A stretch of DNA of 64,000 bases from Chryseobacterium luteum (GTDB taxonomy: Bacteria; Bacteroidota; Bacteroidia; Flavobacteriales; Weeksellaceae). Below are positions 8,988-16,344 of this stretch, in pieces (within the stretch, counting starts at the first letter, position 1; every line of letters begins with the position of its first letter). The stretch covers positions 248,001 through 312,000 of the forward strand of contig NZ_JPRO01000002.1 in the NCBI RefSeq assembly GCF_000737785.1. Reading direction: 5' to 3'. The notes beneath the pieces were generated by a model. The model was not told the origin of the DNA. It was given only the letters and a program-made list of their open reading frames with translations, and did not search any database. Made by a program: the position numbers and the translations under genes.

Positions 8988-10016
8988 ATGCTGATAGACT
9001 TCAATAATCTCAATATTAATAATTTATCCTTTCAAACGGATTTTGAATATAAAATCAATTTTTTTTTAGAAGAATGGTTTTCTGATGACAATACCGTAAA
9101 AGTACAGACATCAGGTTCCACAGGGATCCCCAAAATTTTTGAAATCGAAAAAAATAAAATGGTCAATTCTGCTGTGATGACCTGTGATTTTCTTGAACTA
9201 CAGGAAGGAAATAAAGCATTGCTATGTCTGCCGGTTGAATATATTTCGGGGAAAATGATGATCGTCCGTTCCATTGTGAGAAAGCTAAAGCTGATTGTTG
9301 CTGAACCCTCTTTAAACCCTCTTGAAAATCTGCAGGAAGAAATAGATTTTTGTGCAATGACTCCGCTTCAGGTTGAAAATTCGATGGATAAACTGCATTT
9401 AATTAAAAATCTGATCATAGGTGGAGCTGCTGTTTCCGAGTCATTGAAGAAAAAGATAGCCCAAAATTACAGATCAGGAAGCAGCCGTATTTTTGAAACT
9501 TACGGAATGTCTGAAACCCTTTCCCATATTGCCCTGAAACAGATAATGCCGGAATCTGAAGATTATTTTACGGCTTTTGAAAATGTTTCCATCAGCGTAG
9601 ACGGAAAAGGCTGTCTGAAAATCTTTGCCCCCAATATTAATGCTGATGTCCTGCAGACTAATGATTTAGTTGAAATTAAAAATGAAAGACAGTTTAAATT
9701 TCTGGGACGTACAGACAATGTCATTAATTCCGGAGGAGCAAAAATTTCCCCCGAAACACTGGAAACCTTAGTGAAAAAAGAAATTCCCAATGAAGCTGTA
9801 TTTTTAGGTATAAAAGATGAAAGCTTGGGACAGAAGCTTATATTGGTAATAGAAGGATCAGAATCTGAAGATTTGATTAAAAATATTTCAGAAATACCTT
9901 TTGAAAAGAACTTCCACAAACCAAAAGAAATTATTTTTATAGAAAATATTCCAAGAACGCCTAACGGTAAAGTAAACCGGATAGAACTGCATAAAATAAT
10001 AACTACAGGCTTATAA
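8988..10016 (+). CDS. menE: Acyl-CoA-ligase family protein, probable o-succinylbenzoate-CoA ligase (MenE)
   Basis: An ANL-superfamily adenylate-forming enzyme of 342 residues, short for the superfamily but normal for the compact MenE of Bacteroidetes. Expected reaction: o-succinylbenzoate + CoA + ATP to OSB-CoA in menaquinone synthesis. Seen: P-loop-like TSGSTGIPK near residues 40-48, the Y-G-M-S-E-T motif near 170-175, GRTDNVINSGGAKISPE near 243-259 and the C-terminal PRTPNGKVNR with the catalytic Lys. The frame can be extended to a TTG at 8922, but that lies inside the divergent tRNA promoter region; ATG 8988 is chosen. arfB follows 39 bases downstream. No other men genes are in the window, so the substrate is inferred from length and family. 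Confidence 0.8.
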   Translation: MLIDFNNLNINNLSFQTDFEYKINFFLEEWFSDDNTVKVQTSGSTGIPKIFEIEKNKMVNSAVMTCDFLELQEGNKALLCLPVEYISGKMMIVRSIVRKLKLIVAEPSLNPLENLQEEIDFCAMTPLQVENSMDKLHLIKNLIIGGAAVSESLKKKIAQNYRSGSSRIFETYGMSETLSHIALKQIMPESEDYFTAFENVSISVDGKGCLKIFAPNINADVLQTNDLVEIKNERQFKFLGRTDNVINSGGAKISPETLETLVKKEIPNEAVFLGIKDESLGQKLILVIEGSESEDLIKNISEIPFEKNFHKPKEIIFIENIPRTPNGKVNRIELHKIITTGL

Positions 10017-10055
10017 TTTTTTATCTTTACTCTTTAATCTATTCGTCTCTATCTT

Positions 10056-10448
10056 ATGAAAGACTTTTCAAAAGAACTCAGCTTTAAAACCTCCCGGAGC
10101 AGTGGAGCAGGAGGGCAGAACGTTAATAAAGTGGAAACTTCGGTTACCGTTTTATGGCTTGTTGCCGGGTCTGAATTTTTTAATGAGCATCAGAAGGAAC
10201 TGATCCTGACTAAACTGAAAAACAGGATCAATGCAGATGGATATCTTTTTCTGACTGTGTCGGAAAGCAGAACACAGCTGATGAACAAGAATAAAGCGAT
10301 TGAAAAAATTATTGAACTCGTTAATAAAGCTTTAATTGTTCCCAAGAAAAGAGTTGCGACAAAACCGTCAAAAGGACAGAAACAGAAGCGTCTGGATACC
10401 AAAAAGAAAATTTCTGAAAAAAAGGAGAACAGAAAATTTAAGCTTTAG
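10056..10448 (+). CDS. arfB: Alternative ribosome-rescue peptidyl-tRNA hydrolase (ArfB/YaeJ)
   Basis: A codon-independent release factor that frees ribosomes stalled at mRNA ends. Of 130 residues, 14-30 carry SRSSGAGGQNVNKVETSV, the GGQ class-I release-factor catalytic motif. The C-terminus (about 100-130) is a Lys/Arg-rich tail (RVATKPSKGQKQKRLDTKKK) that in ArfB enters the empty mRNA channel. Length matches the family (about 130-140). It sits 39 bases after menE and is probably cotranscribed. Confidence 0.93.
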   Translation: MKDFSKELSFKTSRSSGAGGQNVNKVETSVTVLWLVAGSEFFNEHQKELILTKLKNRINADGYLFLTVSESRTQLMNKNKAIEKIIELVNKALIVPKKRVATKPSKGQKQKRLDTKKKISEKKENRKFKL

Positions 10449-10779
10449 GGAAAAGGACTGTTTCTTTTCACAGATCAAAATTTTTGAGTATCTTAGGGGT
10501 ATCATTAATATTTAAAGTATGTCAGCAATTATTTCTTTATCATCAGATTGCCATTTTTCGGGCCTTTTGCTGTCGTTGCTGTACTTACATACAGATTCTT
10601 TTCTTAAAAGTTCTAAGGACTTTATTAATTAAGCCCTGTCAGGATCCACGACAGGGAAAGCTTTCCGATAAATTTTACGTATTATTTTTGCAGTTTTTCC
10701 ACAGGATGAAACTGAATAGGTCTATAATCCTGCATTGGATCACAGGGAATAGCTGCATCCATTATCTAAAAAATTAAAA
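10449..10779. other. 331-base intergenic region with hairpin and palindrome before the GreA-like gene
   Basis: A 97-codon frame crosses it but has no protein-like composition and I reject it. CCCTGTC (10634-10640) pairs with GACAGGG (10650-10656) around a 9-base loop, and the perfect palindrome GGAAAGCTTTCC (10655-10666) follows directly. There is no T-run, so this is not a terminator; it may be leader structure of the gene starting at 10780. Confidence 0.45.
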
Positions 10780-11160
10780 ATGTCCAATCATATTATTGTA
10801 ACTACCGGAATTTATGATGCTATCAAAGATACACTCAGAAGGAAAAAAGTAAGCATTCCGGAAGAGAAAAGGCTTGCTGGAGAACTGAGAAAGGCCAAAC
10901 AGGTTTTAAGAAGAGAGCTTCCTGCTGATGTAGTGACTGTTGACAGAAAAGTGACCATCAGGGATCATACCCGGAATTTTGAGCACGAATATATTTTCGT
11001 CGCGTCTGCCAAAGCTAAACCGGCGAAAAACAAACATTCCATATTGTCGGATATTGCTCTGGCGACTGTTGGATATAAGGTGGGAGATATCATCGACTGG
11101 CCTTTTAAAGATGGAGACAGAAAGATAGAAATCTTAAAAGTAGAATCCTGGCACGGGTAA
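10780..11160 (+). CDS. GreA/GreB-family (Rnk-like) RNA-polymerase-binding protein
   Basis: 126 residues: a short helical N-terminal part (about 1-45, ending EEKRLAGELRKAKQVLRREL) and a C-terminal FKBP-like GreA/GreB domain (about 50-126, with RDHTRNFEHEYIFV and ATVGYKVGDIIDWPFKDGDRKIEILKVE). Full GreA is about 158 residues with a long coiled coil that carries two acidic tip residues; here the coiled coil is too short to reach the polymerase active site, as in Rnk. Inference: it binds the secondary channel without stimulating cleavage. It is a single-gene unit ended by the hairpin at 11188. Confidence 0.82.
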   Translation: MSNHIIVTTGIYDAIKDTLRRKKVSIPEEKRLAGELRKAKQVLRRELPADVVTVDRKVTIRDHTRNFEHEYIFVASAKAKPAKNKHSILSDIALATVGYKVGDIIDWPFKDGDRKIEILKVESWHG

Positions 11161-11187
11161 TTCCTGTGTATCTATATTTGTTAGATG

Positions 11188-11217
11188 AAAGTACAGCTTC
11201 AGGGCTGTACTTTTTCA
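11188..11217 (+). terminator. Rho-independent terminator after the GreA-like gene
   Basis: AAAGTACAGC (11188-11197), 6-base loop, GCTGTACTTT (11204-11213), then TTC. Confidence 0.85.
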
Positions 11218-11298
11218 TGAAGAAACCTTACGGCCAGAGCTATTTTTATCATTTGTTAAAAAAGGATATTCAGGCAAGAGTTTCTTTAAGTACGCATG

Positions 11299-11327
11299 TT
11301 GCATTCCGTTTTTAAGTTTTATCTTTG
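11299..11327 (+). promoter_or_regulatory. Promoter of the deoxyhypusine-synthase-like gene
   Basis: TTG at 11299-11301, 18 bases, TATCTTTG at 11320-11327. Its position rules out the TTG start at 11325 and supports ATG 11343. Confidence 0.75.
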
Positions 11328-11342
11328 CAAAAATTAAAAAAA

Positions 11343-12317
11343 ATGAGCAAACCGATTTCTGAATTTATAGAGAAATATTACCTGCACTTCAATGCGGCTG
11401 CATTGGTAGATGCATCTAAGGGGTATGTTGCGCATCTTAAAGATGGCGGAAAAATGATGATCACTTTGGCAGGTGCGATGTCTACTGCTGAATTGGGAAA
11501 GATCCTTGCAGAAATGATCCGTCAGGGAAAAGTTGATTTTATATCTTGTACAGGAGCTAACCTTGAAGAAGACCTGATGAATCTTGTAGCACACTCTCAC
11601 TACGAAAGAGTTCCTCATTACAGAGATCTGACGGCACAGGATGAGTGGGATCTGCTGGAAAGAGGGTTAAACAGAGTTACAGACACCTGTATTCCTGAAG
11701 AAGAGGCTTTCAGAAGACTTCAGAAGCATATCGTAGAGATCTGGAAAGATGCAGAAGCGAAAGGCGAGCGTTATTTCCCGCACGAATTCATGTATAAAAT
11801 GATCCTTTCAGGAGTTCTTGAGCAGTACTATGAAATTCCAAGAGAAAACTCATGGATGATCGCTGCAGCTGAGAAAAACCTTCCGATCGTGGTTCCGGGA
11901 TGGGAAGATTCTACCATGGGTAATATCTTCGCTTCTTACTGTATTAAAGGTGAGCTTACGGCAACAACTATGAAATCGGGGATTGAATATATGATGTATC
12001 TTGCGGACTGGTATACTAAAAATTCAGCTGGAAAAGGAGTTGGATTCTTCCAGATCGGAGGAGGTATTGCCGGAGATTTCCCTATCTGTGTAGTGCCTAT
12101 GCTTTACCAGGATATGGAAATGCATGATGTGCCTTTCTGGTCTTATTTCTGCCAGATTTCGGATTCTACAACATCTTACGGTTCGTATTCAGGAGCAGTT
12201 CCAAATGAGAAAATTACTTGGGGTAAACTGGATATCACAACACCGAAATTTATCGTTGAAAGTGATGCTACCATCTGTGCACCATTGATGTTCTCTTACA
12301 TCTTAGAGAATTCTTAG
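11343..12317 (+). CDS. Deoxyhypusine-synthase-family protein
   Basis: 324 residues of the DHS fold, an NAD-dependent enzyme family that moves the aminobutyl group of spermidine to an acceptor. Seen: GGKMMITLAGAMSTAELG near residues 30-47, FISCTGANLEEDL near 60-72, IVVPGWEDSTMGN near 180-192, GVGFFQIGGGIAGDFP near 233-248 and PNEKITWGKLD near 286-296, which aligns with the SWGK segment that holds the active-site lysine of deoxyhypusine synthase. Bacteria lack eIF5A, so the acceptor cannot be that protein; family knowledge suggests a polyamine role (for example homospermidine formation), which is inference. It has its own promoter and terminator. Confidence 0.85.
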   Translation: MSKPISEFIEKYYLHFNAAALVDASKGYVAHLKDGGKMMITLAGAMSTAELGKILAEMIRQGKVDFISCTGANLEEDLMNLVAHSHYERVPHYRDLTAQDEWDLLERGLNRVTDTCIPEEEAFRRLQKHIVEIWKDAEAKGERYFPHEFMYKMILSGVLEQYYEIPRENSWMIAAAEKNLPIVVPGWEDSTMGNIFASYCIKGELTATTMKSGIEYMMYLADWYTKNSAGKGVGFFQIGGGIAGDFPICVVPMLYQDMEMHDVPFWSYFCQISDSTTSYGSYSGAVPNEKITWGKLDITTPKFIVESDATICAPLMFSYILENS

Positions 12318-12341
12318 GGACAAACTTATTATAAAATACAG

Positions 12342-12376
12342 ACGCTTCAATTTATTTTGGAGCGTTTTTGTTTTTC
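12342..12376 (+). terminator. Terminator after the deoxyhypusine-synthase-like gene
   Basis: ACGCTTC (12342-12348) and GGAGCGT (12359-12365; one G-T pair), followed by TTTTGTTTTT. Confidence 0.75.
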
Positions 12377-12692
12377 CACTTTGTCATTTAAATTTCAAAC
12401 AAGTTTAAAGCTAAATATTTTGAATCTTAATTAACCTTAAAAATAAAGTCATTAAACCACACCCTTATTCGTTCGAATACTTTGTACACTTGTACAAAGC
12501 ATAGCTTCTCACTACCATTTTAAACTTGATCTGGCTTCCTGGGCACACTTGATTAGACACACTGTATTGCTCGATTACGCTCGTACCTCATATTTTTACC
12601 AACAAATCATTCACGAATCCACTATCACAAAATTCGTGCATTCGTGTCAAAATCAAAGCTACCTTTGTCATCATACAGACCACTTAGATGCA
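12377..12692. other. Non-coding stretch with a 20-base palindrome and an ATTCGTG-type repeat
   Basis: No protein-like frame is present. It holds CTTTGTACACTTGTACAAAG at 12480-12499 (9-base perfect arms, 2-base centre) and, at about 12606-12648, an inverted and direct set of ATTCGTG/CACGAAT words that resembles the element at about 30781-30870. Confidence 0.6.
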
Positions 12693-12839
12693 TCAGTCAA
12701 GGGAATTGACCAGCACAAAATAGCGGTAGGCCAGAATTCCCTTTTCAATTTTGGTGAGGCTGTTAGGATCCTTATCACTTAGCTTTGGAAGCATTTTTTT
12801 ATTAACTGAATTCAACAGTCTGAAAAATGATTTTTTCAT
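12693..12839 (-). CDS. Small conserved protein of 48 residues
   Basis: Starts MKKSFFRLLNSVNKKMLPKL and ends ILAYRYFVLVNSLD. I recognise the pattern (Lys-rich amphipathic start, LP-K/S, a Tyr-rich segment and a final SLD) as a small protein that recurs in Flavobacteriia without known function; some database entries may carry misleading names. It is basic and has no signal peptide or membrane helix. ATG 12839 is chosen; the frame extends upstream to 12884 only by a poorly composed stretch. It is convergent with nothing close and ends 375 bases from the preceding plus-strand gene. Function unknown. Confidence 0.7.
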   Translation of the reverse strand: MKKSFFRLLNSVNKKMLPKLSDKDPNSLTKIEKGILAYRYFVLVNSLD

Positions 12840-12939
12840 ACCTTTATATTTAATTGAAACATCATTGAGAAATAAAGAATTCAAAAATGATGCAGAACGT
12901 ATTTTTCAGATCATACTTATTAACAGATAGCAGGTTTCT

Positions 12940-13236
12940 ATGGACGAAATTTTTAAACAGCAGGTGTATGAAGTGACGAGGCTTATTCCAAAAGGAAGGG
13001 TTTCTACCTATGGTGCCATAGCTAAAGCGGTTGGTTACCCCAACCATTCCCGTCATGTAGGAAAAGCTATGGGAGGATGCCCGGAAGATGTGCCGGCGCA
13101 CCGCGTCATATCCAGTTCAGGAATATTGTCTGTTCCTGAATTTCAAAAAAGATTAGAAGCAGAAGGGATTACCGTTGAGAATCTGAGAATAAAAAATTTC
13201 AAGAAACTGTTCTGGAATCCGCTTGATGAAATTTGA
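12940..13236 (+). CDS. MGMT-fold alkyltransferase-like protein (ATL), catalytic Cys replaced
   Basis: 98 residues covering only the DNA-binding domain of O6-alkylguanine-DNA alkyltransferase. Seen: IPKGRVSTYGAIAKAVGYP (about 16-34), the recognition helix with SRHVGKAM (about 37-44, Arg finger), and VPAHRVISSSG (about 52-62), where active enzymes have PCHRV. The acceptor Cys is Ala, so it cannot remove alkyl groups by self-transfer. Family knowledge: ATLs bind alkylated guanine, flip it and flag the lesion to nucleotide-excision repair. The length is normal for ATLs (about 100). A single gene, upstream of a strong hairpin. Confidence 0.9.
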   Translation: MDEIFKQQVYEVTRLIPKGRVSTYGAIAKAVGYPNHSRHVGKAMGGCPEDVPAHRVISSSGILSVPEFQKRLEAEGITVENLRIKNFKKLFWNPLDEI

Positions 13237-13276
13237 TCTTAAGAAATTACCTGTTTTACAACAGATTATAATGAAA

Positions 13277-13307
13277 AAGGTTCCAGCGGCGTAGCCGCTG
13301 GAACCTT
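13277..13307. terminator. Very stable GC-rich hairpin, probable terminator
   Basis: AAGGTTCCAGCGGC (13277-13290), GTA loop, perfect complement (13294-13307). The minus strand continues with TTTTT, so it could end transcripts of the XRE gene at 13578 (though 270 bases past its stop) as well as those of the ATL gene. The GC-rich arms contrast with the local sequence and may be a dispersed repeat. Confidence 0.65.
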
Positions 13308-13464
13308 AAAATCATCTCTCAACCAGTAAACGGGGATCAGAATCCGATCAGTATTCTCTTATTAACAGACTGTATTTGCCTGAAAAAAAACACATATTCA
13401 ACAAATTACATAATAAAAAATACCATTATACATCAGTATTCATGGCATTTAAAATGTATATAAG

Positions 13465-13541
13465 AGGCTGTTTAAATTTTTAAAATCTCCTTAATCTGCG
13501 TGACAAATATTAATAATTATTTTCAGAATTTAAACAGGTTC
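13465..13541. repeat. 77-base element with terminal inverted repeats
   Basis: GAGGCTGTTTAAATT at the left (13465-13479) is mirrored by AATTTAAACAGGTTC at the right (13527-13541); the inner 11 bases CTGTTTAAATT/AATTTAAACAG pair perfectly and similarity continues inward to about 20 of 24 bases. The interior is AT-rich and non-coding. Fits a small MITE remnant or a long hairpin in the 3' region of the XRE gene. Confidence 0.45.
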
Positions 13542-13577
13542 TGGGAAAATAACAGGCTGGTCCTGAAACTGTAAACT

Positions 13578-13967
13578 TTATTTTCTCCCTTTCGGAGTTC
13601 TTAATTCTTCTTTTAATCTTTCATTTTCTTCCTTCAAAAGGGCGATATAACCCTGAAGGTTTTCAATAATAGCTCCTGGAATGTTATTAAACTGTTGATT
13701 GATATTTCCTCCTGAAGCACTTCCATTAAATATAGGATGATCATTATTAATAACCACCTTCGCTTCCTCATCTTCATAAATATCTTCCACAGTAACATTC
13801 AGAAAACGGGCAATTTTATCCCATTCATCTTTTACAATCCTTACATCTCCACTTTCTTTCCTGCTGTAGTTGGACACATCGGTTGCTATAATATCAGCTA
13901 TCTGTTGTTGCGTATAACCCTTTTGTTTTCTGATGGTACGTAATTTTTCTTTTTGCATATCCGGCAT
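13578..13967 (-). CDS. XRE-type HTH regulator with C-terminal coiled coil
   Basis: About 129 residues. The Cro/CI HTH is near residues 5-62 (LRTIRKQKGYTQQQIADIIA, NYSRKESGDVRI, IARFLNVTVEDIYEDE). A Gly/Asn-rich linker follows, then about 95-129 form a predicted coiled coil (NLQGYIALLKEENERLKEEL), likely for dimerisation. The layout is common in Bacteroidetes regulators of unknown target. ATG 13967 is preferred; the frame reaches a TTG at 13976. It is alone on the minus strand with 380 bases of non-coding sequence upstream. No target site is evident. Confidence 0.85.
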   Translation of the reverse strand: MPDMQKEKLRTIRKQKGYTQQQIADIIATDVSNYSRKESGDVRIVKDEWDKIARFLNVTVEDIYEDEEAKVVINNDHPIFNGSASGGNINQQFNNIPGAIIENLQGYIALLKEENERLKEELRTPKGRK

Positions 13968-14350
13968 TTTATACAAAAATGGAGAAAAAGGACAATGTGT
14001 ACAATAAAAAACATAAAAACATGCAACATTTTTTTATACCTGAAAGAAAATATCTAATAAGGCCAATAAGAACTTCATTCAGCAAAGGAATACACAATAT
14101 TTCCCGTGTATTTCATTATAAAGTGAAACGGCTTTGTCTGGCTTAAAAATCAATTGAACGTATTACAGGATCTTTCTTTGTTTATCCCTGCACTTATTTT
14201 TAAGCCTTATCCTAAATTCAGGTTAAGGTTAGGAAAATGATTTCCGACAAGAGTTAAAATGTTTGACCAGGGCCAGTTGATAACTGATTTTCTAGAACAT
14301 AAAAAGGGCTGTTTTCATATTGAGAACAGCCCTTTTTCGTATTATTATTA
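13968..14350. other. 383-base non-coding region upstream of the XRE gene
   Basis: No frame with protein-like composition. Contains a small inverted pair ATACAC/GTGTAT around 14090-14111 and TCCTAA/TTAGGA around 14210-14235, and ends in the strong terminator at 14301. No promoter with both boxes is seen. Confidence 0.4.
14301..14337. terminator. Terminator of htpG (bidirectional)
   Basis: AAAAAGGGCTGTTTTC, 5-base loop, GAGAACAGCCCTTTTT; T-run on either strand. It directly follows the htpG stop codon in the direction of transcription. Confidence 0.9.
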
Positions 14351-16243
14351 TTATTTCTCCAGTTGCTTATAGCTTCTCTGGATAAAATCTGTAAGATCTT
14401 TTCCTTTCAGAAGGTTTTGGGAAAGCTTGGCAAGATCCAAAGCGTATCTGATCAGGGTTTCCTTTTCTTCAGGATTTTCTGTCTTTAAGATCTGGCTGGA
14501 AAACTCACTGTTTGAATTGACTACCAGATTATACATCTCCGGAAAACCTCCCATTCCGAACATTCCGCCTCCGCCGGTTGCCTGCATTTCCTTCATTCTT
14601 CTCATGAATTCCGGTTGGGTAATCGTAAATGGAGCGTCACTGCTGTCAAGATCTTCGAGCTGTACCGTGAATTTGGCGTCTTTTACAGCCTCTTCTACGT
14701 TTTTCTTTAAAGATTCTTTTTCAGTATCATTTAATTTAGAAATAACCGGTTCGTCTTTTTTGATCAGGTTATTGATATGATCCGCGTCCACCCTTGCAAA
14801 TGAGATCTTCTCTTTGGACGTTTCCAGCTTCTGAATAACGTGGGAAATTACAGGTGAATCCAATAACAGAACTTCATATCCCTTATCATTAGCAGTCTGG
14901 ATATAGCTGTGCTGCTCATCTGCATTGGTAGCATACAGAATTACCGTGTTTCCGTCTTTATCTGTGTGTAAAGGCTGGATTTTTTCAATTAATTCATTCC
15001 ACAAGAAATATTTTCCGTCTGTGGTAGGGTACAATGTAAATTTATCTGCCTTTTCTGCGAATTTCTCCTCTGTAATAATTCCGTATTCGATTACGATCTT
15101 AATGTCGTTCCATTTTTTCTCATAATCCTCACGGTTTTCGTTGATCAGGGAAGACATTTTATCAGCCACTTTTTTAGTGATATAAGAAGAGATTTTCTTC
15201 ACTGCACCGTCTGCCTGAAGGTAAGAACGGGAAACATTCAGCGGTATATCCGGAGAATCAATTACCCCTCTTAAAAGCATTAGGAAATCCGGAACAATAC
15301 CTTTCACTTCATCCGTTACGAATACCTGGTTCTGGTACAGCTGGATTTTATCCTTATCAATATTTAAATTGTTGCTCAGTTTAGGGAAAAATAAAATTCC
15401 CGTAAGGTTGAAAGGATAATCAACATTCAGGTGAATATTGAATAGAGGTTCGTCAAACTGCATCGGATACAGTTCGTGGTAAAACTTCATGTAGTCCTCA
15501 TTCGTCAGTTCGCTTGGTGCAATCGTCCATGCGGGTGTCGGGTTGTTGATAATATTGTCTACTTCCTCAGTTTCAGCAACGGCATCTTCGGGAGCATCTT
15601 CCGGAAGGGGAAGAGTATGTGTTCTGGTCCCGAATTTAATAGGAACAGGCATGAATTTATTATATTTTGACAACAATTCACGGATCTTGGCTTCTTCTAA
15701 AAATTCCGTAGAATCTTCTGCGATATGAAGAATGATTTCCGTTCCTCTGTCAGTCTTATCAGTTGTTTCTTCAAGTGTGAATTCCGGGCTTCCGTCGCAG
15801 ATCCAACGAACTGCAGCACCGTCCTTATAAGATTTTGTAAGAATTTCCACTTTTTCTGCCACCATAAATGCAGAATAGAAACCGAGTCCGAAATGTCCGA
15901 TGATTCCTGCATCTTTTGCAGAATCCTTATATTTTTCCAGGAATTCTTCGGCTCCTGAAAAAGCAACCTGGTTGATGTATTTTTCAACCTCTTCACCTGT
16001 CATCCCAATTCCCTGATCGATAATGCGTAGGGTTTTCTGCTCCTTATCTACTTTTACCTCAATCTTCGGGTTTCCGTAATCAACCTTTGCTTCCCCGATA
16101 CCTGTCAGGTGTTTTAATTTTAAAGTAGCATCAGTTGCATTGGAGATCAGTTCTCTCAGGAATATTTCGTGGTCACTGTAAAGAAACTTTTTAATAAGTG
16201 GGAAAATGTTTTCCACAGATACATTAATATTTCCTTTAGTCAT
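14351..16243 (-). CDS. htpG: Molecular chaperone HtpG (Hsp90)
   Basis: ATP-dependent cytosolic chaperone, 630 residues, the normal bacterial length. The N-terminal GHKL ATPase domain (about 1-215) shows LRELISNATDATLKLK, RIIDQGIGMTGEEV and IGHFGLGFYSAFMVAEKVEI. The middle domain (about 220-500) shows PLFNIHLNVDYPFNLTGILF and PLNVSRSYLQ with the catalytic-loop Arg. A C-terminal dimerisation domain follows, with an unusual Gly/Met-rich insert (ATGGGGMFGMGGFPEMY) near 553-569. It is monocistronic: the upstream gene is 100 bases away and the hairpin at 14301 closes it. Confidence 0.97.
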   Translation of the reverse strand: MTKGNINVSVENIFPLIKKFLYSDHEIFLRELISNATDATLKLKHLTGIGEAKVDYGNPKIEVKVDKEQKTLRIIDQGIGMTGEEVEKYINQVAFSGAEEFLEKYKDSAKDAGIIGHFGLGFYSAFMVAEKVEILTKSYKDGAAVRWICDGSPEFTLEETTDKTDRGTEIILHIAEDSTEFLEEAKIRELLSKYNKFMPVPIKFGTRTHTLPLPEDAPEDAVAETEEVDNIINNPTPAWTIAPSELTNEDYMKFYHELYPMQFDEPLFNIHLNVDYPFNLTGILFFPKLSNNLNIDKDKIQLYQNQVFVTDEVKGIVPDFLMLLRGVIDSPDIPLNVSRSYLQADGAVKKISSYITKKVADKMSSLINENREDYEKKWNDIKIVIEYGIITEEKFAEKADKFTLYPTTDGKYFLWNELIEKIQPLHTDKDGNTVILYATNADEQHSYIQTANDKGYEVLLLDSPVISHVIQKLETSKEKISFARVDADHINNLIKKDEPVISKLNDTEKESLKKNVEEAVKDAKFTVQLEDLDSSDAPFTITQPEFMRRMKEMQATGGGGMFGMGGFPEMYNLVVNSNSEFSSQILKTENPEEKETLIRYALDLAKLSQNLLKGKDLTDFIQRSYKQLEK

Positions 16244-16301
16244 AATATTTAGATTTTTAATTACTTAATTCTGCTCAAAAAAAATACCATGAAAGAGAAT
16301 G

Positions 16302-16314
16302 TGACAGAATGTCA
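16302..16314. promoter_or_regulatory. Inverted repeat upstream of htpG
   Basis: TGACAGAATGTCA, 5-base perfect arms around a 3-base centre, about 60 bases upstream of the htpG start and just after the preceding stop at 16345. No TAnnTTTG is found in this leader, so a heat-shock regulator site is a guess. Confidence 0.3.
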
Positions 16315-16344
16315 TTTTTTACACTGTTGAAATAATGGAATTTG

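Noticed and set aside
10484..10777. 97-codon plus-strand frame before the GreA-like gene
   Set aside because: Composition is Cys/Leu/Phe-rich and unlike a protein; it overlaps hairpin and palindrome structure and has no recognisable start context.
12549..12782. 77-codon plus-strand frame
   Set aside because: Crosses the ATTCGTG-type repeat and overlaps, on the opposite strand, the 48-residue gene, which has better composition.
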